DNA from: Aquatica leii
Lineage: Eukaryota; Arthropoda; Insecta; Coleoptera; Lampyridae
Assembly (NCBI GenBank): GCA_035610365.1
Contig: CM069435.1
Location: 63,299,389-63,363,388, forward strand
Length of the DNA: 64,000 nucleotides
Reading direction: 5' to 3'
Position numbers and translations under genes: made by a program. Shown here piece by piece: positions 11,281 through 24,500 of this stretch; position 1 is the stretch's first letter; each line of letters opens with the position of its first letter. The notes below the pieces were generated by a model. That model saw only the letters and a program-made list of their open reading frames with translations, made no database searches and had not been told where the DNA came from.

Positions 11281-12926
11281 TATTTATTCAACGTTTTCAA
11301 TAATAGTTATTGCACTTATACACATAATTGGTTATTCGCGTTTCTTTAGAAGTATTACCATGTTCGTTTCTTAACTACTCAAAGTTTAATTTTATTCATA
11401 AACTTTTACAAGTTTACTGGTCAATTGCAGAATGACAAAAGACAATCACATTTATCCTATACAAGGTCTATCTGAAATACGACTACAAACTCAAAAAGTA
11501 GTTCCTTTGTGCGTTAAATAAAAATTTTTCTTTTAAAGATTTGGTCTAAAGTAGCCCAGTATTAAGATATTTGCAATTAAAGTTTTAAGGCCGGTCCTGA
11601 CTATTTAACAAATGAAAACTATTTGTTGATTATAACTATGCGGTAAATGATAAGCGTAATTGCTGTAAAATCCGTGGAACGTATTGAATTTATTGTGTTA
11701 ATTATTCTTTCTTTAGTTTTTTATAAACGATTAAAGCAGATATTAATGTTTATTTCTTAGCATTATTACTGACTTAACGTAACAAAATGTACTTTGTGTA
11801 CACGATCACGTTTATCTTTGGTTGTAACCAAAACAAGGCTACAGATAATTAAATGCAAAATTTAGCTTCTTAGAACTGAGACCGACAATCTAATTTATTT
11901 CTTTTAGTTAATGCTAAGTGATAACCTCAACTTCACACGTAGATGGTGGGTTAAGCAATATCCTAATAGACAATTACCTTCAATAAACTGTACTTTGGTG
12001 TGTGCGCAATAACTAAAGGTGTTTTTCCTACCTACAAAGGCCGTGGTCAAAAAAAAACTATCCCATGTATTCGCAACGAAAAATAAATATTGTTTTTCAA
12101 TAAAAACAAAACTTTGCTTTTCTTCGATGTACGTTCAGATATAAATTGTAAAAGATCGGACACGAAGTAGCACTAGAGTAATACGCCGCGCAGTTAACGT
12201 GTCTCATACCCACACAGCACAGATATATTACTGAAATGTTTCATAATTGTAACATTAAAATAAATGTTGTCTTTTTTCATTGTTTCAACATCTTTCACAA
12301 ATCTTTCTGAAATATTTCTGTTACATTAAAATATACTCATTTTAAGACATTTCAAATGAGACATATATGACACATCTATTATATATATATTAAGAGAAAA
12401 AGAACAGATACATATACTAATTCACGCAATTACAAACAAGAATTAAACTAATAAGTTATTAGTTATACATTTTAAGAAAATAAGCTTAATCATAAAATAA
12501 ATTGTAACGTCGTCTGGAATTAAATAAATTATTAGGGACCAGTAATAACGGAGAAACAAGGAAACAGACAGTTAAATACGAGAAAAAACTAAAATTAAAA
12601 TAGACTTAAGGTAATGTAATAACGAATGACACTGTCCAAACCCAGAAGATATTCTAATGTTATTATAGACTTAAGGTAGTTATAAAATTTTACAGGCAGA
12701 TGCAGAATGTTGTTGTGAACAACTTTTAATTGAGCGGACGTTAAACGGACTACTAATAAAATAATGAGCACCGTTTAATTGAAAAAAGGAAGGTCACTAA
12801 TGTAATGAATTACAAATAAAAATGAATCAAGCAATAAATTAATTAAATTTAAATAGTTGCTTTTAACGAGTATGGCACGCGCTACTGATTGAAGATTCGT
12901 ATATTTCTTTATGTAGCAGGTCTCGA
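11281..12926. other. Intergenic, nothing recognised
   Basis: AT-rich sequence with scattered A-rich stretches. I find no gene, RNA gene or repeat boundary that I can support. Confidence 0.35.
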
Positions 12927-13223
12927 CCCAATCAGCAAGGAAAGGTTTTTTCATGTTTTAAAAACGTTACAACGTTTTAAAATAGTTGAAATAAAAAATG
13001 TTTTTTAGAAAAATGTGTTTTTTACGTTTTAAAAATATTTTATCTATTCATTCGTACTACAATAATTTAAATACATTTTAAACATATTTTCTAAAACATT
13101 TTTTTTAAATTTAAATAACGTTTTTGCCCTTGCAACGTAAATTTGCAATATTTTTAAACATGTAAATATATCTTTTCAAAACGTTAAAAAAAATTTTTAA
13201 AAAACGTTTCCTTGTTGATTGGG
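12927..13223. repeat. MITE with CCCAATCARCAAGGAAA inverted ends
   Basis: The left end CCCAATCAGCAAGGAAAGG and the right end (reverse complement CCCAATCAACAAGGAAACG) form terminal inverted repeats around about 300 bp. The interior repeats the palindromic motif AACGTT several times, as in AAAACGTT at both subterminal regions. A target duplication could not be fixed, so the superfamily is open. Confidence 0.6.
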
Positions 13224-14255
13224 GAGTTATATAAAGCTTTAGATTTCGTTTTCTGTCACTAAAACGTTGTGTCTAAAGTTTGACGTTTCTTAACAACAAA
13301 GAGTTTTTCTCAAAAGCCATTACTCATGTTAAGCAATGCTCCCAGACATGGTGCAGATGATGACTTGTCTTCTAGCGATGGTTTAATTTGGACACTTTTT
13401 ATGTTGTCAAATTGTACAAACTTAATGCGGAATGTAACAAAATAAGCTTATCGCATTTACAGAAAATTCATAAGTCTACAATTGTAGTTTTTACTATTTG
13501 TAAGAAAATATGAGGCAAGCAGTGTTGTAAATTTAAGTTTAATTGCTAGATAATCTGGTGGAGTCTCCAGCGGGAAGTACGTCCGGTTTAATAATACATA
13601 TAACTGCACGAAGCAAAAATTTGTTTAAAGTGGAAATCTAGTCTCGGCGGTTTTCGTGTTACCAGGTTTTACTTAAATATATTTCCCGGTAAATTTTGCC
13701 ACATTGCTTATTATTTAGGTGTAAAGCTGCGCAAGTGCTAGACTTTTTAATTGTTTTTTATTTTTATTTATTTTATTTGTTATGTGAACAGAGATAATGT
13801 ATATTACAGCACTATATATACACATCTAGTAAGTAATAAAACATCAAACAAACATAACTGTTCGTTTAAAGTAACGACGAAAACTTTTGCGTAGAATTAA
13901 AATTAAAAAACATCATTATGTTTACTCCGTAACCGAGGTAACAAGAAATCCGTGCGCATATCTACACAAAAAATTTGAGTCAACCTTTGAACGCCATATA
14001 CACTTTTGCATCTTTTGTGTTACATTTTTCGTTTTTTTTTGTCGCACTTATACAGTGAATATTACATCACACATATAATGCAATAGAGATGATATAGTAA
14101 TATTAAAATGATCTAATAACGTAATCTGGTTGCCTAAAATTAATCATTTGTAGCGCCATGCTTTAATTTCTACAAATTGTTCGTTGTATGTTATGTTTTT
14201 AAAAAGTAATTATAGTATAATGTTTCCGCTAACTCAATATTTTAAACCTTTACGT
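13224..14255. other. Intergenic, nothing recognised
   Basis: No supported gene or repeat. Open frames here are short and lack family resemblance. Confidence 0.35.
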
Positions 14256-15130
14256 AACATTATCATTCACTAAAGTAACGTGACAATCAGAATAACACGA
14301 TTTTTAAATGATTTGGCAGTGGATAATGTATTTTATATGAAAAGAAAATTGGAATAACGCAAAATTCGGTTTAACGCGATTTTAAAACATCAGATAAACA
14401 AAAATTCCGACGCAAATAACACGAAACCAGCCGCATTCTGATTGTGATTCACAAAAATAATCAATTCTGTTTTAAGTGTTTTTAACATCCATACTTGTCT
14501 GCACAAATATTCATCATAAAATTTAGTAATGGTATTGCTTATTTATTTCTGGTAATAAGTCGTACAAAATGTTGCTTTTAAAAAATAGATAAAAACGGAA
14601 AGCAATTAAACTTGTTCGGTTTTCTTATGAATACATGACGTCACATTGCGCAGAATACAAAAACGCACTTATGTCTGTTATACGAACTAACCTGAAAATG
14701 TTGTCATTGTAACAATTTCAAATTTAGCATTTCCGACATAACTAATGTTTTTGTGTTTAATTTATACTATGTCCTATGGAATGACATACATGTGCGAATG
14801 TGTGACATTATGCTCATAATAAAACCGAAGACCTCTACGCAATGTGCGAAACAAGATATAATTTTTAATTCTACAAAAATGTAAACAAAGATAAAAAGAA
14901 ATCAAGTATTATTTTTATCATAAAAATTGTAGAAAATAAATTATATAGATTTTTTAAATATCTTTGTAATAAAAACATGATGAAACTAGGTTTTTATTTA
15001 ATAAACACATTAAATAACAACTTGCTTTATTGTTAATCTATACGAATTAAAAATAGTTTAAAAAAACATTTTTGGAAGTTAACGCAATGATCAAAATAAC
15101 ACGATTTTTACGTAACGTTATTTTGCTATT
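14256..15130. repeat. Possible pogo/Tigger-like relic with AATAACACGATTTT motifs
   Basis: The motif AATAACACGATTTTT occurs at about 14292 and 15090. Variants (AATAACGCAAAATT, TTTAACGCGATTTT, AATAACACGAAA) lie between 14350 and 14430. Such AATAACGCGA-type subterminal repeats are a known feature of Tigger/pogo elements. No transposase is left between them. Confidence 0.35.
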
Positions 15131-15519
15131 TGACAATTTGACTGTAGTTGTATTCATATTATTTATTACAGTTGATTTATATGCGAATTAATTTATTTAA
15201 AAAGTAGTGATTAACGGTTTTGTAATGAAGTATCAAAAGTATTGCATTATTTACAACTAGAACTGTGGATCTAGTTATTTAGTTATATTAAAAGCGCCCT
15301 CTACACTTACTAAAAATAAGTCAACGTACGTGTTACGCCACTGCTGAGTTATCGTTTGAAAAAGTAAGGTTATGCAAATATTGATAAATGCTTTTTCACT
15401 GTAACTACTTCAATAAATATGCGAAAGTGACAGTTCATTAAAAATATATGTTGTTGGCTGTAGTCTTACAGTACTCATGTAAAAACAGAAATACTCGTTT
15501 GAAAACTAGGATTCCAACA
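15131..15519. other. Upstream region of ABHD16A
   Basis: It lies between the repeat relic and the first ABHD16A codon. It should hold the promoter and 5' leader, but I see no clear TATA box or other element that I would name. Confidence 0.35.
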
Positions 15520-18500
15520 ATGTCGGCAATAAAATCTATATGGGATTGCATGTTCAGTCCAAGACTAATAAAAATTTATGGAAATGGCCCCACTGAAGTA
15601 TGTTAAAATCTATTATAATCACCAAATTTATTTGAAAATCATTTTTAGAAAATGTACGATGCTTCGAAATTGGAACAATGGGGCGATAAAGTTATCAGTT
15701 CCGTAAGTAAGCACATTAACATAATACATATATTTTTATTATATGGTTTAAGATGTACATGATGTGGAAATTTGGTGTATACACATCCCCATTCCTAATT
15801 GGAATATTATATCGTAAGGGATATTTGGCGCAAGATGGTTTATTAATGCTAAGCAAATTTGCAACAAGTTTAGGAGTTATATTGGTGGTATCTTTTTGTG
15901 TTAGAGGTCTTGGTAGAGCCACTAATCCCACATATCATAAATTTATACAAACGTTACAAAGTGCACAAATTGGTATGGTGCCGAATGTTAAAAAAGAACT
16001 TTGCAAATATGAGTTTGAATTTTTTGCTTGGCCAGTCGAGTATAGTTGGAAAGATTTAGATGGGTATGTTGCATACATGTTTTTTTTATTTTATTGTAGT
16101 AATAGTCTCCGTAACAATTCTGTAATTATTGCCAACACAATAGGTTTTTGATGTTATTAGAAACGCTACTTAGGGCAACACAATTCACAAGCATGAAGTT
16201 AATCTGAATGTTTATATTAAGATTAAGGATCTTTAGATTCTGTTTCGTCTTAACAGTAACAGCCTTCAGTTAATCCAATTGTAAGATAGTGTCTTACATT
16301 TAATCTTTTGGTTTATTTTCAGTATTTGGTTTCAATAAAAATGCATAGACTTTTGCTTATACTGATGGTTTCGCATGTTATAATAAATTAAAATGTAAAT
16401 TCTTATGGTTACGAGTTTTTAGAATAAGTGTTACAAAATATAAGAATTCTTTTGATCTAATCATCAAATCGTATGATCATAACTGCCCAGTTCTATGATT
16501 TGTCTGTTGTATGACTAGTCTCTAGGTTTTTTTTAATCGAAAAGATAAAAATATCTCAGAGAAGTAAAGAACTTCGACATATTCTCTATGATTTTCTATT
16601 ATTGCATCACCTATCTGTGCTTTCTTTGTCTTCTGTATTTATTTTTATTTATAATCAAATCTATTAGATCATTTAATGATGTGTAAATAACACATGCTAA
16701 AAATATAAAACTTCAGTTTTTGTTCCAGTTTTTTCTCTTTTCTACAATATTTATTTATAGCTTCATCCCATGTTTACTGGCGTCTTCCTCTTGTTCTTTT
16801 TAATTGGTACTTTTAACTTCCCCACTTGCTTTACAGGTCTGGGATCCCACCAGGTTAATGTCTTTTTTCAAGGAAATTTAATATCGATTCTACTTCTATT
16901 TGTTTTCTAATTACTATTTCTGATTCTTTTTGCTTTTGTAATGTCCATAACTCTCTACTGATCTTTCATTTGAGCTGATTATGTTTTACTTTGTTGTTGT
17001 TCTGTTAGTGCTTATGTTTCGCAGCCGTAGCTTTGTTTTTATCTATCCACTGCTTGATATACTTTACTTTACTTGATATACTCGTCTTTCTCCTATTATT
17101 TATAACAGTAGTGTTGATGGCGTAATAAAACTTTTGTGCTTTTTTTTATCATGTTAATTTCTTTTGTTTCTATTGGGTTGCTGTAGCTGTCTGTCATCAA
17201 TTGTCATCTTGAGTGTTGTGTGTATATCTCTCACAACCATTACCTTTGGTTTGTTTTTATTTAACTATATTCTATACGTTTCAAGACTTCTTTCCATATT
17301 TTTGTTTTTTGTAGATCATCTTTGGTTGGTGTCATTACTACTATATCTTTGCTAAAAACACCGCAAGTATACTTATTTTTTTTAAATTCTTATATCTTAT
17401 ATACACTTGATTAACTTTGACTGGGTTTTTTTAATTATTTTATTTGTGTATAATAAAAATAAGAGGCACTCAGTCTACCCTCTTGTCTCAGACAGTCTCT
17501 TATTTTAAATGGTTCTGACCACATATTGTGTTTAACTATAAAATTGGTGTTATCTTTTGTTGTTGTTAATTCTTGTGTTCTTTCTAAAGTAGTTGTCGGC
17601 ACTGAGTTCCAAGATTTTTCTAAATCTATACAGGCAAAATATATTTATTCTTCTTAAATGTCATAAAGTTTAATTTTTCGCTTTTATAAACCGTCTTTGA
17701 CAGTTTCTGCGCACTTGTCAAACTAATTTTGGGAGCCTCGTAGTCTGTCTTCAAGCAATAAAATGTATTCAACTCGTTCCTGTCTAAATTGTGCATTTTT
17801 TTCCCTCGTAGACTTCGTTTCACTACGGTTTAAAAATGCCATTTTACACAGGAGCTTGTTAAATAATTAACTATAACAGTGTTACAAAGTCGAGTACAAA
17901 TTACAACTTTGTACAATCGAAAGCAGTGATATTTGTGTGTCTAATATACAGGGTGGTTCACCGTGAATGCCTTCGTTCATAGCTCCTAAAGTATTTATTT
18001 GAAAGAAAAATGCGTGGCTCATATGCCCCAGAAGCTAATTAGCTTTGTTTTATTAAATGGGACACCCTATATATTACGGTAAAGTTGTAGCACTTTAAGA
18101 AATCGTCTGTAAATTCTCAATTAAACAAGATACAGATGTACGATTTTCGGCGAATTGTTGAACATGAACATTATTAATTTTACTAAAGATAAGAATGCCA
18201 TCAGTTCAAACGTTTCAGTTATAAACGGGGCGATATTCAAATTTCAATTGGGGATAAGTTAGTTTTTTGAAAAGGACTAGTACGTTTATGTTTATGGAAT
18301 TGAGTTTCTCTATTTCGACATGAGAATTAGCGATTCTTACACTAAAATCCGTGTAAGAATAAGCCAATTCTTACACGAATTTTAGTAATGTTAGTTTTTT
18401 CAAAGTTGGTATCTCTGCATCATAAGTCGACGTTACATGAAAAAGAAATCAAAATTATTGTATCTTAACAATTGAAATTCAAATGTTGATGCCAAAATAA

Positions 18501-21500
18501 AATAAAGACGCCTTATAAATTCAAACTTATTTACTTATAAAGGTATAAAAAAATCATTTCGTATGAGATTTTAGGTTATACATAAATTTCAATATGTCAA
18601 AGTGTAAGTGTTGCCAATTCAATAAAATACTAAAATTTCCCAATCTTGTTGGAAAATTAAAATTATACAGAAAATATTAAAATTGAATCGAAATAGAGAA
18701 AATAGTATAAAACACACGTCATAGAACACGTTTCAATTAGTCTACAATTTTGTAAACTCGCTGCTGCGCGGCTTGTGGACAAAACCCATTTTCGTATTGA
18801 AGCGCGTTCACTCTGTACCTTTTTTTCGAATTTATACGGTATTTATGGGACTATTACAAATAGTTTTTGTATTGTTTACAATTTTCTAAAATAAAAGTAA
18901 CTCAATTGAAGGCACACAAAACAAACAATTACAAACGATATTAATACAATAAAAGACTTATAAACAAATACTGGAATGGAAAAACAATTAAAGATTATTT
19001 TCAATGTAACTAAGTATTTATGGATCTAGTCTAGTACGAATAGTTTTTGTATTATTTAGAATTTTCTCATGAAAATAAAACAATAACGTTCACTGTCTTC
19101 TTTAAGTACTTGCATATTGTGTTATTTCTACGTTTTTATCCTATATTCATATGCTATACATCTTGGGAGAATGTGAAGGAAATTGCTTTCTTGCATCTTG
19201 CATTTATTCTCAAAGGTTTCTAAATACAGGGAAACACCCAAATGCCTGAGTTTTTCAACGACTGAAGGAAAGATTTGAACAAACTGGCTGTGTAAGATTA
19301 AATAGAAGGCATCGTTTAAAAAGTGTAACCCACAATGAAAATGAACATTTTGTATTGGCAGCTGTTGTTGGAAACGCACAAGTGTCCCAAAGACAATTAT
19401 CAAAGAGGCTGTCAAAATCCTCTATACAAAGAATTTTGATAAAAAAACAGTTTCATCCGTATCATTATAGTTTTTTTTTCTAACAATTGAATGAACATGA
19501 CACAAAAATACAAGTAAACATATGCTTCTGGGTTATGGATCAGGAAGCAAAATCAATACATTTTTGAAATTTCATTTTTGTCACAGATGAAGCTACATTT
19601 CGTAAGAAATAAGAATGGATAAGTCAACAAACTTAATTTTCACTACTATGATAATGAAAATCAAAATGCAATCAAAGCAGTTGATAATCAGCACAGGTGG
19701 TTCATAAACGTTTATGGAGAAATTGTAGGAACAAAAGTAGTTGGTCTACTTTTTTTTAAAGAAAATTTAAATGCAGATATTTACCTAACTTTCAAACACT
19801 TTCCCAACAAATGGATTAGTCGCGAGGGCGGCATACCCTGGCCACCAAGATCACCATATCTTACAAAGTTAGATTACTTTTTATCGAGTTTTCTAAAAAA
19901 GATCGTTTATCAAACGCCAGCTACAACGGTAGAATATATGAAATTACCAATAAGAGAGCTATTTAATCAGATCACACCGGAGATGTTGGTGGTGGTCTTT
20001 TGCCTGTCGTGTTCAAGTGTGCATTGAACAGAATGGTAGTCACATTGAAAATAATCTTTAATTGTTTATCCATTATAGTGTTTGTTAATAAGTTTTTTAT
20101 TGTGTTTATATGTATAGTATGTGTCGGTAATTAAGTTATTTTTATTTTAAAAAATTGTAAGTAATACAAAAACTATTTGTAATAGACCCGTAAAGACCTT
20201 TATAAATTCGAAAGAGAATCAATTTCTACATGTGATTCCATAAACATAAGTGTACTATTCCATTTAGAAAAAAACTAACTTATCTCACAATTGAAATTTT
20301 GAATAACGCAGCTTTTATAACTAAAAGGTTTGAACTGCGTGTTTTCCTATCTTTAGCGAAATGAATAATAATATTCATGTTCTACAATCCGCCAAAAACG
20401 TACATCTCTATGCTTGTTTAATTTGACAGTGTCCCATTTAAAAAAATTAAGTTGGTTAGTTTCTGGAGTATATAAGCCACACTGTATATACCAAAACGAT
20501 TTCTAAAGAAGTATTATAGAAATTAATGAAACTTTTGTAGAAAACATTTTTCTCTAAAATAAATACTTCAGGAGTTATGAACAGAGGAGTCTTCAGTGGG
20601 CCATCCTGTATAAGGTTGGTAGTAAATACTACCTGTCAGATTGACGTATTGACTTCAGTATAATACAAAAGAGAATACAAATGTCATACTTTCAAAATTA
20701 AAATTAAAAAGTAGGCAGATGCTGATCACTGTTACGAACTATAATATATCAAAAATCGCTGCTATGCATATATTACAATTATTACAAATAATGTAAATTA
20801 AAGCGAAATAGAGAAAGCAGTTTGAAAAACGTGTTACATTTTTTTTGTAAGGTTTGTTTATTGCTTAACTTGTTAAAGCAAACTTACTGACATTACATTG
20901 GTCGTCATTGTAACACTTATTTTACACTGTACTATTCTCTATTTCGCATATACAATGACTACTTTGTACAAATGTTTTTCGAAAAACTGTTACAAAGTGC
21001 AACTTTGTGAAGTCAAAAGTAGTGATTTTTCTATGTGCATTATATACGGTTGGTACTAAGTAAATACTAGCTGTCAGATCAACGTATTGACTTTAGTCAA
21101 TGGTAAAATCATGACAATAATAATACAAATGTCAAATATTTTTGAATTTGAAATTAGGAAGTACGCAGAACTGCGCTGATCACTTGCTAACTATAATATG
21201 TATATCGAAAATTACTGCTATACATTTACCCAGTGTTGGGATGTACCTAGGTAAATGTACCTAGGTACAAGTACCTAGGTAATTTTTGTGTACCTAAGTA
21301 CCTAGAAAGGTACTTTTTAATTTATGTACCTTTACCTGTACCTAGGTACTTTTTAGAAAGTACCTTTGTACTTAAGTACCTAATAAAATAGGTACTTTTA
21401 AGCGTACATGTATTGTACATTTTATATATTTGTTTCGGACTTAATCACATTTGAAATTACTAAAACCTTCCGAAAATAGTACATGACCTACGCAATTTTC

Positions 21501-24500
21501 CTTAAGTGCAAATTTAGGCAGTGACATTATTAAATAATGCACTTCATACAATAAACATCAACAATAGCATTGCTCAATAAACTGCAATTACAAAAGTTGT
21601 ATAAATTTTAATATCTTTACTGAGATTCACACCAGTTACTGTGTGTGTCATCAACAGTGATTAATATAGTAGCGTCGTTGATTGATTTCAATCATTTCAT
21701 GCATTTTATAGCTGTAATGATTTCTATTGTTTTTCAATGAGATTGCACAAATAAGAGTTGGTTTAATAAATTTGTATTTTTTATGATCATAAATAAGTAC
21801 CTAAAAAGTACCTGAAATTCTAAGGTACATTTTTTTTGTACCTGTACCTGTACCTAGGTACGTTTGCCAAATCTGTACCTGTACCTGTACTTAGGTACTT
21901 TTAAATAAATGTACCTGTACCTGTACCTAGGTACCAAAAAATGAGTACCTGTCACAACACTGCATTTACCTACTATTACAATTTATTCAATGTTCAAACA
22001 CTATCAGTGCTGTATTTCTTTCTAGTTATAATCAATTATTTTGTCCATTTTTTTTTTCTTTGCACATGTTATTACTGATATCTCAGATAATTAACTGTAA
22101 TTTCTAGTAGAGGTCTTTTAGGATCTCGTCAACTGTGGCGCTGTAATCGGTTTGTCAAAATGTTACTATCATCTCTCTTACAAACATTGCATTTTTTTAA
22201 CCTACCTTTGCTTTTTCGTTACTTTTTATTAACAAGTTTTTACGTTTTATTATAAGTAAACTTATTTTTATTCAATAGATAAATGTGTGATAATTTATTG
22301 TCTTGTCTTTCAAATTGACAAACGTTTTTTAAGTTGCACTTCGACTTGTGTAATTTTGAATTTATTAATTTTCGACTCAAGGTCACAGTTACGTTTATTG
22401 ATTTTTTAAAATAAAATAAAATAATTTCTCTCTATACATTTTTGCTTCGGTCAACATTGGTTTATTTTTACCTCGAGGTTCCGTTTATTTTGTTATTTTT
22501 CAAAGGTTTTAATGTTTTAGAAAATAATTCCGTTGTTGTTCCATTTTACTCCAAACTTTTACTATTTATCATAATGAATTTCTCTTGTCTACTAGGAAGT
22601 TTGTTGTTTTACATTTGTCGTTATGCAGGTTCCACAAACTTTTTTTGTTGTGTTTATTAACATTTCATTGAGTATATACCATGTTTGTTTTGTGTTACGT
22701 TGTTTTATTTATTTCATTTGCTACTAAGTATTTGTTCGTATTTTGTGGTTACTTCTTCATTTTGTACGTTTACATGATTTCGAATTCGATATTATTTTTT
22801 GTTTTTAATTTTGATTCCTTTGTTTTAATACGCTTTTTCTTTATTTTTCATATCAGCAGATACTGATGGCTATTGATTTCTGAGCCTCTTTCTGACAGTC
22901 TATGACACCTTAGCACGTGCTAGTTTTTAAAAAAATGTTTTTATCGAAACCATCAATTAAATAATCAACTCATCTTCTAAATCATTACATGACATTGTAA
23001 CGTGCTTCAGTATGCTGTGATATGATCTTGCTTATTAAGTCAGTTCTCATACAAATTAATTACACCACGACATCTGAAACACTATGTGAATGTATGCACT
23101 GCATTTCACTTCTGCAACTATCTTCTAACGTCGTTGTCGTGTACACTAAATCTCGGTAATAGTGCTGTTATTTCACGACGTTATCACATACAGCAAACCG
23201 TTCGAGCGATAACGAGCAGTGGGATACGTAGTAAACTTAAGTGGTTTTGGTACTGCTTTGCTCGTTTATTTTCACGACATATCGTGCACTTTGACGTACG
23301 TTCGTCAAAGTGCACGATATGTCACCGAAAATCAGTAGTTTTGAATTACATGTTTCAATTATATATCAAGTTTCTTTGATTCAGTGGAGCGATCCTGATG
23401 AAGTGTTCATCCTGAACACGCAACGTGGCACAAAAACTGAAGTAGTTGCTTCTATCCAACCTCCTAAAAGAAGGGATCATTAATTTGATCAACTTACAAT
23501 ATAATCATTACCAGGAGGCAAACCGTTCTATTCACTGTCAGTGACATTTACCACTCTGAATGTCTTGCGAAACGTCAGTTTTTTGGGTTCACGAACGACA
23601 ATACGGCAAAGGCCAAGTTCTACTTCTTGTTTTGGCTTCTCAAGAAGAGACTAGGACCTAGTCTAAGTCTGGGTGTTTAACTACGACGCGGTCGAAATAC
23701 GCTTATACTGATAAACATAACAACCGCGAAAACTTAAGATTTTATATCTAGGATGTGCTTTTTTAATTGATTGTCAATCATCTTTGTTGCATCTTTAAAA
23801 ACGCATGTCGCCTGCAAACTCTCTTTTGATCTGAGTAGACTGTTTAACATAACTGCATCTCTTTTCCAAAATTATTCAACTGAATGTTTTTTTAAGGTTT
23901 GATTAGGTATTTGTTTATTATTAAAAAATATTACTATATCATTGCAAATAGCAATTGTGCTTTTGATAGTTGGTATAGAAATGAAATGTTGATTAAAAGA
24001 TTTAGTCCGTGAGCCTTAGATCTGAAAACTATTAGGTGAGGACATTTTTCACTTAACCATTTGCCTTCGTGTTTGCGGCATTATCAGTGGCAACACCGTG
24101 TACATTTTCCGGCCCAACACTTTAAATGGTTTCTTCTAATATTTTGGCTATGTATTTTCCTGTATGTTTCTCTATTTGTGGATTAATACGTTTCAGAAAA
24201 ATTGGTTCGGATGTTGTGACCATTATGTTAATTAATGACGTACCCTTTATATCAGTCCATCTGTCGGATAATAGACATAATGTTTCAGCAGCTTCAATTT
24301 TATTTTGTACTAGCTGGCTGATATTATCATACTGTTTATCCAAAAAAGCTGATATCGAAATTGTGGAGTATAAGCTGGTCTCAGTTCTTTTACAAAAGAT
24401 ATCCAATAAGGATTTTCAAACTAAGAAAGTAAATAATTCGATGCATATACAGCTCTTGCTAATTTGGTGTCCAATTTCTCACTTGTTTCTCTATCCAAAA

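Noticed and set aside
17164-17355. Hydrophobic open frame of 63 codons
   Set aside because: It is the antisense of the RTE-like LINE coding region and reflects composition only.
22442-22866. Two hydrophobic open frames that look like membrane proteins
   Set aside because: The DNA is T-rich, which makes Phe, Leu and Val codons by composition alone; they lie in an intron and show no family motif.
23086-23379. Open frame of 97 codons on the plus strand
   Set aside because: It runs straight through the perfect hairpin at 23276-23323 and shows no conserved motif; a coding role is unlikely.
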